From: Bifidobacteriaceae bacterium
Lineage (GTDB): Bacteria; Actinomycetota; Actinomycetes; Actinomycetales; WQXJ01
Reading direction: 5' to 3'
NCBI GenBank assembly: GCA_031266115.1
Contig: JAISBQ010000163.1
Span: 1-8,947, forward strand
Length of the DNA: 8,947 bases
Shown: in pieces, positions 5,057-8,947 of the stretch
Numbering within the stretch: position 1 is the first letter of the stretch
How the letters are laid out: the number at the start of each line of letters is the position of its first letter
The notes under the pieces: generated by a model
What the model saw: only the letters and a program-made list of their open reading frames with translations
Database searches by the model: none
Told to the model about the DNA's origin: nothing
Made by a program: the position numbers and the translations under genes

Positions 5057-6255
5057 GTCTGCCGGAAGGGGCGACTCCGCCCACGCCGAAGGCCGCGAGT
5101 CCCGCGGGACGCCAGGTCGCCTCGGAGTCGGAGGTTCTCGACCGCATCGAGGCCGTCCGTCGCCGGCGACCCAGACTGAAGGACGAGACGGTCACGTTGG
5201 CCCACGGCGCAGGCGGCAAGGCGTCTGCAGCGCTGGTTGATGCGGTCTTCATTGAGGCTTTCGGCGCTCCGAATCCCGCCGAGTTGACCGATGCGGCGAT
5301 CCTGACCGTGGGGTCCGTGGGCCACGGTGGAACGCCCGTGGATGGTGAATCGCGGCCCTGGGCCTGCCGGATCGCGCTGTCCACGGACTCCTACGTGGTG
5401 AACCCGCGGCGATTCCCCGGCGGATCCATCGGTGATCTCGCTGTGAATGGGACGGTCAACGACCTCGCGGTGAGCGGGGCCCGGCCGGTGTGGCTGTCCA
5501 CGGCCTTCGTCATCGAAGAGGGGCTGGCCGTCGCCGAGTTGCGGGCCATCGCCGCGGATATGCGCGCGGCGGCGGACCGTGCGGGTGTCGCCATCGTCAC
5601 CGGGGACACCAAGGTGGTTCCCAAGGGGGCGGCTGATGGGTGCTTCATCACCACGGCTGGCGTGGGGATTGTCCCGGATGGGCGAGTGTTGGGCGCGGAC
5701 CAGGTCCGTGTGGGCGACCGGGTGCTCCTGTCGGGGCCGTTGGGTAGCCACGGCATGGCGGTCATGATGGCACGGGGCAATCTCGCTATCGAAGCCGACA
5801 TCCAGTCCGATTCCGCACCGGTGACGGCCGCGGTTGAGGCACTCTTCGTTGGCGTGCCTCAAGTTCGCTGGATGCGTGACCCCACCCGCGGGGGCCTGGC
5901 CACAGTAGCGAATGAGTTGGCCCAGGCGAGCGGGCTGGGGGTGTTGCTCGACGAGGAGGCGCTGCCCGTGCGCCCCGAAGTCCGCGGCGCCTGTGACATG
6001 CTCGGCATTGATCCGCTGTACGTGGCGAACGAGGGTGTCTTCGTGGCTGTGGTCCCCGCCGACCAGGCCGATGCCGCCCTGAGCGCGGTCCGCCGCGCCG
6101 GCGGGGCGGGGCGTGGGGATGGGCCAGGCGCCGGCGCGGCGATGATCGGCCGGATCGTCGCGAATCCACCCGGCCTGGTCACTGTCCGCAACGCATTCGG
6201 GGGGACGCGCCTGGTGGATATGCTCGTTGGCGACCCCCTGCCGAGGATCTGCTGA
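5053..6255 (+). CDS. hypE: Hydrogenase expression/formation protein HypE
   Basis: HypE makes the cyanide ligands of the [NiFe] active site: it takes the carbamoyl group passed from HypF onto its C-terminal cysteine and dehydrates it with ATP to a thiocyanate. The C-terminus reads DPLPRIC, so the acceptor cysteine (Cys400) is present. The PurM/AIRS-like ATP-binding core is clear: LAHGAGGKAS (49-58), STDSYVVNPRRFPGG (110-124), GDLAVNGTVNDLAVSGARP (127-145), VTGDTKVVPKG (182-192) and MRDPTRGGLATVANELA (274-290). At 400 residues it is 50-60 longer than usual, because about 45 residues precede the core (SESEVLDRIEAVRRRRPRLK). I see no ATG or GTG inside this extension that would give the usual start, and the GTG at 5053 has GAGGT 6 bases upstream. 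It overlaps the preceding gene as GTGA, so translation is probably coupled. Confidence 0.95.
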   Translation: MSLPEGATPPTPKAASPAGRQVASESEVLDRIEAVRRRRPRLKDETVTLAHGAGGKASAALVDAVFIEAFGAPNPAELTDAAILTVGSVGHGGTPVDGESRPWACRIALSTDSYVVNPRRFPGGSIGDLAVNGTVNDLAVSGARPVWLSTAFVIEEGLAVAELRAIAADMRAAADRAGVAIVTGDTKVVPKGAADGCFITTAGVGIVPDGRVLGADQVRVGDRVLLSGPLGSHGMAVMMARGNLAIEADIQSDSAPVTAAVEALFVGVPQVRWMRDPTRGGLATVANELAQASGLGVLLDEEALPVRPEVRGACDMLGIDPLYVANEGVFVAVVPADQADAALSAVRRAGGAGRGDGPGAGAAMIGRIVANPPGLVTVRNAFGGTRLVDMLVGDPLPRIC

Positions 6256-6301
6256 GACGCGCGTCGCCGCCGGCTCGCACCGACCAGAGGGGAGAACGCC
6301 A

Positions 6302-6574
6302 ATGTGCCTGGGAATACCGGGTGAGGTGATCGACATCGTCGATCGGTCCGAGCACCTTGCCACCGTCGCGGTCAACGGGGTCCACCGCACCATTTCGGCG
6401 CGGCTCCTCGCCGAGGATCCGGTGAGAGTGGGGGACTGGGTGTTGGTGCACGTGGGCTTTGCCATGAGCAAGATCGACCAACGCGAGGCCGAGCTCACCC
6501 TCGACCAGATTCGCAAACTCGGCAAGCCGTACGAGGAGGAGATGGACGCGTTCATGGACACCGAAATTGTCTAG
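6302..6574 (+). CDS. hypC: HypC, conventional single-domain hydrogenase maturation chaperone
   Basis: This 90-residue protein is a textbook HypC. It starts MCLGIPGEVIDI with the iron- and HypD-binding Cys2, carries RVGDWVLVHVGFAMSKID (about 40-57) and ends in the helical, acidic tail EAELTLDQIRKLGKPYEEEMDAF. With HypD it forms the scaffold on which the Fe(CN)2CO group is assembled, then hands it to the large subunit. The ATG at 6302 has AGAGGGGAG 7 bases upstream; the frame is open further upstream, but only ATG 6302 gives the required Met-Cys. It lies 46 bases after hypE and 116 bases before hypD. It is the second HypC in the operon and is clearly diverged from the first. Each copy may serve a different hydrogenase, as HypC and HybG do in Escherichia coli, but that is inference. 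Confidence 0.95.
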   Translation: MCLGIPGEVIDIVDRSEHLATVAVNGVHRTISARLLAEDPVRVGDWVLVHVGFAMSKIDQREAELTLDQIRKLGKPYEEEMDAFMDTEIV

Positions 6575-6579
6575 AAATA

Positions 6580-6630
6580 CCCCGCGAAGTGTCCCTCCTC
6601 CGCTTCGCTCCGGTCCGGTCCTTCGCGGGG
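6580..6630. repeat. Strong hairpin between hypC and hypD
   Basis: CCCCGCGAAG (6580-6589) and CTTCGCGGGG (6621-6630) are perfectly complementary, giving a 10-bp GC-rich stem around a 31-base loop rich in CCTCC, CGCTTCGC and CCGGTCCGG. It begins 5 bases after the hypC stop codon. No T-run follows, so it is not a standard intrinsic terminator. It could be an intercistronic mRNA stabiliser or processing site, a partial attenuator before hypD, or a copy of a REP-like dispersed repeat. No second copy is seen in this window. Confidence 0.7.
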
Positions 6631-6690
6631 GCACGACACAGACTCGAACACCAAGGAGCCCTCAAGCTGGCCAACCAGCAGGGATGTCAC

Positions 6691-7791
6691 ATGCGATTTG
6701 TCGATGAGTTCCGTGACCCGGCGGCCGCACGGCGCTTACTTGCGGCGATAGACGCCGAGGCGGATCGCCTGGGACGGTCCCTGCACTTCATGGAGGTGTG
6801 TGGCGGGCACACCCACACCATCTACCGCCACGGCCTGGAGCGGCTGCTTCCGGACTCCGTCGACTTTGTTCACGGGCCCGGCTGCCCCGTGTGCGTGATC
6901 CCGATGGGCCGTGTGGACGATGCCGTGTGGCTGGCTGGGCAGCCCGGCGTCATCTTCACCACGTTCGGAGACATGATGCGCGTGCCGGGCACGGCGGGCA
7001 GCCTCCTCCAGGCGCAGGCCGCCGGCGCCGATGTCCGCTTCGTGTACTCTCCGCTCGATGCCCTCAAAGTCGCCCGCGACAATCCGGACCGGGAAGTCGT
7101 CTTCTTCGCGGTCGGATTCGAGACCACCTCACCGTCAACCGCAGTCACCCTGGCGCGGGCCGAGGCCGCCGGTGTGCGGAACTTCTCGGTCTTCTGCAAT
7201 CACGTGCTCATCACTCCGCCGTTGCGCGCCATCCTCGATGCCGATCAGGTGGCGATCGACGGTTTCATCGGTCCTGGACATGTGGCGACCGTGGTGGGCG
7301 CGCGCCACTTCGACTTCATCCCCCGTGAGTACGGTCTGCCGATCGTGGTCACGGGTTTCGAGCCTCTGGACATCCTTCAAGCGGTCGGGATGCTGCTGGA
7401 TCAGCACGCTGGCGGTCGGCGCGAGGTCGAGAACCAATACGCCCGTGTGGTTCGCGATGCCGGCAACCCGGCCGCGTTGGCCCTGATGGGCGAGGTGTTC
7501 GAGGTTCGCGAGACGTTCGAGTGGCGCGGCCTCGGTGCCATCCCTCGCTCCGGGTACGCCGTGGCCCCGCGTTACGCGCGGTTCGATGCCGAGGTCCGTT
7601 TCGATATGCCCGGAGTGCGTGTCGCTGACCCACCGGCCTGCGAGTGCGACCGGGTCCTCACCGGCCAGATCAAGCCGTGGCAGTGCCGGGTGTTCGGCAC
7701 CGCATGCACACCCGAGATTCCCATCGGCACGTGCATGGTCTCCCCGGAAGGTGCCTGTGCCGCGTACTACAACTTCGGCCGCCTGGCATAG
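6691..7791 (+). CDS. hypD: Hydrogenase formation protein HypD
   Basis: HypD is the Fe-S scaffold where cyanide and CO ligands are attached to iron, together with HypC and HypE. The 366-residue length is normal for the family. Conserved motifs in order: MRFVDEFRDP at the start, FMEVCGGHTHTIYRHGL with Cys37, HGPGCPVCVIP with Cys65 and Cys68, TFGDMMRVPG (91-100), VFFAVGFETTSP, FCNHVLITPP, DGFIGPGHVATVVG, and the C-terminal cysteine region (ACECDRVLTG, Cys317 and Cys319; QCRVFGTACTPEIPIGTCMVSPEGACAAYY, Cys332, 339, 348 and 356), which holds the [4Fe-4S] ligands. The ATG at 6691 has AGGGA 6 bases upstream and gives the expected N-terminus. A perfect AAGGAG at 6653-6658 lies 8 bases before an in-frame CTG (6667), which would add 8 residues. 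It is the last gene of the operon and ends 3 bases before a convergent gene. Confidence 0.96.
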   Translation: MRFVDEFRDPAAARRLLAAIDAEADRLGRSLHFMEVCGGHTHTIYRHGLERLLPDSVDFVHGPGCPVCVIPMGRVDDAVWLAGQPGVIFTTFGDMMRVPGTAGSLLQAQAAGADVRFVYSPLDALKVARDNPDREVVFFAVGFETTSPSTAVTLARAEAAGVRNFSVFCNHVLITPPLRAILDADQVAIDGFIGPGHVATVVGARHFDFIPREYGLPIVVTGFEPLDILQAVGMLLDQHAGGRREVENQYARVVRDAGNPAALALMGEVFEVRETFEWRGLGAIPRSGYAVAPRYARFDAEVRFDMPGVRVADPPACECDRVLTGQIKPWQCRVFGTACTPEIPIGTCMVSPEGACAAYYNFGRLA

Positions 7792-7794
7792 GGC

Positions 7795-8947
7795 CTAGTG
7801 TCCCTCGCCGGGGGCTGTGCACTCCTCGGCTGTCACAAGGATTCGATAGAACTTGGCATAGTCGGTGGTCAACTCGGGTTCGATGGCGAAGGCGACGGAG
7901 TCCGGCGCCGTGCCATACAGGTCGGCGATTCGCTGGGCGTACGTGTCCCACACCAGATAGGCCTCGCCCGCCAGAAGGTCGGTGGCGCACGGGATGTCAT
8001 CAACTGCCAGCAGGTTCGCGATCCTCCCGTGGGTGTAAATCTGCACAGCGGGCGCCGACCACCAGCCCATCCCGTAGATGGTGTAGCCCTCGGACGCCAG
8101 GTGGTCCACGGTCGCGGCGGCCTGCTGCACGGCTTGCTGTCTGAGGCGGCCTGGCGCGTCGGCGGACCACGGACCCGAACGGATTGCACCCACCGTGGAC
8201 TCCACGAGCGAGGAAGCGGTGGCGGTACCAGCGATCACGGCTGCGCACATCGCGGTTACCCCGATCGCCATCGCCGGCGTGGCGAGGCGGCGGATTGGCC
8301 GGGCGCTACCGGCAAGCTCCTCGATCGCCAGACGCGTCACCACGACATAGAGCAGGATCATGCACAGGACGGCGACGATGATCCGGCGGTACCACGCCTT
8401 CTCCGTGGGTGTCATGGCCACCCACCACACGAGGTAGCCGCCGGAGTATACGGCGAGCTGAATCGCGAGAAGGCCCTGGCCGTCGGTGAGCCATTCGCGC
8501 CATGTCTCGCGGTGACGGTAGGCCAGGGCGGCGAGGATGACCGCGGGCGCGACCACGATGACGAGAAGCATCAACCAGTCGATGCCGGTGGCCTGCGACA
8601 ACATCATCCAGTGTTCGGCGAGCTTGCCGAAGAATGTGCGGCCCTCGTGGGCCGCTGGGCTGCTCGCGTAGACGTTGGTGCCTGTGACGCCGGCCTGGAG
8701 GGCTGCCGCATAGGTTTCGGTACCCCAGTTGTCGGTGAACGCACGCCAGGATCCCAGGCTGACGAGCCGGTAGGCCTCGAAGGCGGCGATCGGGATGCCA
8801 CCGGACGCGGCCGCAAGGATGGCACGCCATGGCGTGCACCGCCGTCGCGCGATCAGCCCCGCCACCAACCCCACGGCGAGCACCGGCACGATCAACACCG
8901 CCACAATCTTGATAGTGATCGCCACTCCGGCGGCGATCCCCGCCAGG
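7795..8947 (-). CDS. Multi-pass membrane protein, C-terminal part (glycosyltransferase-like), truncated by window edge
   Basis: The frame is open through the right edge, so the true start lies outside; 383 residues plus the stop are visible. A GTG at 8925 is internal to a hydrophobic stretch (LAGIAAGVAITIKIVAVLIV) and is unlikely to be the start. Hydrophobic segments lie at about residues 1-30, 40-60, 124-143, 158-177, 187-206 and 222-245 of the visible part; the last 135 or so residues are soluble and probably extracytoplasmic. The GLAAGVAI-xK-like start of this fragment and the layout of helices plus a C-terminal outer domain (with GMGWWSAPAVQIYTHGRIAN) resemble family-39/GT-C polyprenol-phosphate-dependent glycosyltransferases. 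The N-terminal catalytic region is not visible, so this is a guess. It is convergent with hypD, 3 bases apart, with no terminator between, and shows no link to hydrogenase maturation. Confidence 0.7.
   Translation of the reverse strand, partial: LAGIAAGVAITIKIVAVLIVPVLAVGLVAGLIARRRCTPWRAILAAASGGIPIAAFEAYRLVSLGSWRAFTDNWGTETYAAALQAGVTGTNVYASSPAAHEGRTFFGKLAEHWMMLSQATGIDWLMLLVIVVAPAVILAALAYRHRETWREWLTDGQGLLAIQLAVYSGGYLVWWVAMTPTEKAWYRRIIVAVLCMILLYVVVTRLAIEELAGSARPIRRLATPAMAIGVTAMCAAVIAGTATASSLVESTVGAIRSGPWSADAPGRLRQQAVQQAAATVDHLASEGYTIYGMGWWSAPAVQIYTHGRIANLLAVDDIPCATDLLAGEAYLVWDTYAQRIADLYGTAPDSVAFAIEPELTTDYAKFYRILVTAEECTAPGEGH

Noticed and set aside
4822..6561. A 579-residue minus-strand open frame across the hyp genes
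   Set aside because: It is the antisense of hypC, hypE and hypC, rich in Arg/His/Pro/Gly with no family motif. The plus-strand genes carry complete, recognisable motifs, and high GC content leaves long antisense frames open.
7792..7794. Terminator between hypD and the convergent membrane protein
   Set aside because: Only 3 bases separate the two stop codons, and I see no hairpin across the junction; any terminator would have to lie inside one of the genes.

Overview
This window reads as chromosomal DNA of a high-GC Gram-positive bacterium (Actinomycetota). Most of it is very GC-rich: one 60-base line I counted is about 77% G+C. It uses GTG as well as ATG starts with purine-rich ribosome binding sites, and its protein families (Nramp transporter, Phd/PIN toxin-antitoxin pair, HypE that starts its core with AHGAGG, HypC fused to a CxxC-SDEG domain) look actinobacterial. 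I cannot name the species. The assignment is inference from composition and protein style.

Layout. Bases 1-163 hold no convincing gene and are less GC-rich (about 56% over 1-120). A minus-strand block follows, read from high to low coordinate: a Phd/YefM-type antitoxin (4093-3851) overlapping a PIN-domain toxin (3873-3457), then a 208-base gap, a D-2-hydroxyacid dehydrogenase (3248-2217), an Nramp-family Mn/divalent-metal transporter MntH (2167-920) and a nitroreductase-family flavoprotein (895-164). The last three are closely spaced (49 and 24 bases) and probably form one transcription unit. A divergent 420-base gap (4094-4513) separates this block from a plus-strand operon for [NiFe]-hydrogenase maturation: a two-domain HypC (4514-5056), HypE (5053-6255, overlapping by 4 bases), a conventional HypC (6302-6574) and HypD (6691-7791). 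HypD ends 3 bases before the stop codon of a convergent minus-strand membrane protein whose 5' end lies beyond the window.

How the genes work together. HypC, HypD and HypE are the core that builds and transfers the Fe(CN)2CO group of [NiFe] hydrogenase. HypE makes the cyanide ligand as a thiocyanate on its C-terminal cysteine (PRIC is present), HypD carries an Fe-S cluster and is the scaffold, and HypC carries the iron to the large subunit. HypF, HypA, HypB and all hydrogenase subunits are absent, and unrelated genes lie on both sides, so they must be encoded elsewhere if the pathway works. The metal transporter, dehydrogenase and nitroreductase have no evident link to the hyp operon.

Most notable: (i) a HypC fused to a second HypC/HupF-like domain with a Cys-x4-Cys-x2-Cys motif, alongside a second normal HypC; (ii) two same-orientation copies of a 59-base repeat (48 of 59 bases identical, one copy a good hairpin) bracketing the toxin-antitoxin pair; (iii) a perfect 10-bp-stem hairpin between hypC and hypD. 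I did not find a clearly new multi-gene system. The two-domain HypC in an isolated hypC-E-C-D operon is the closest to something undescribed.
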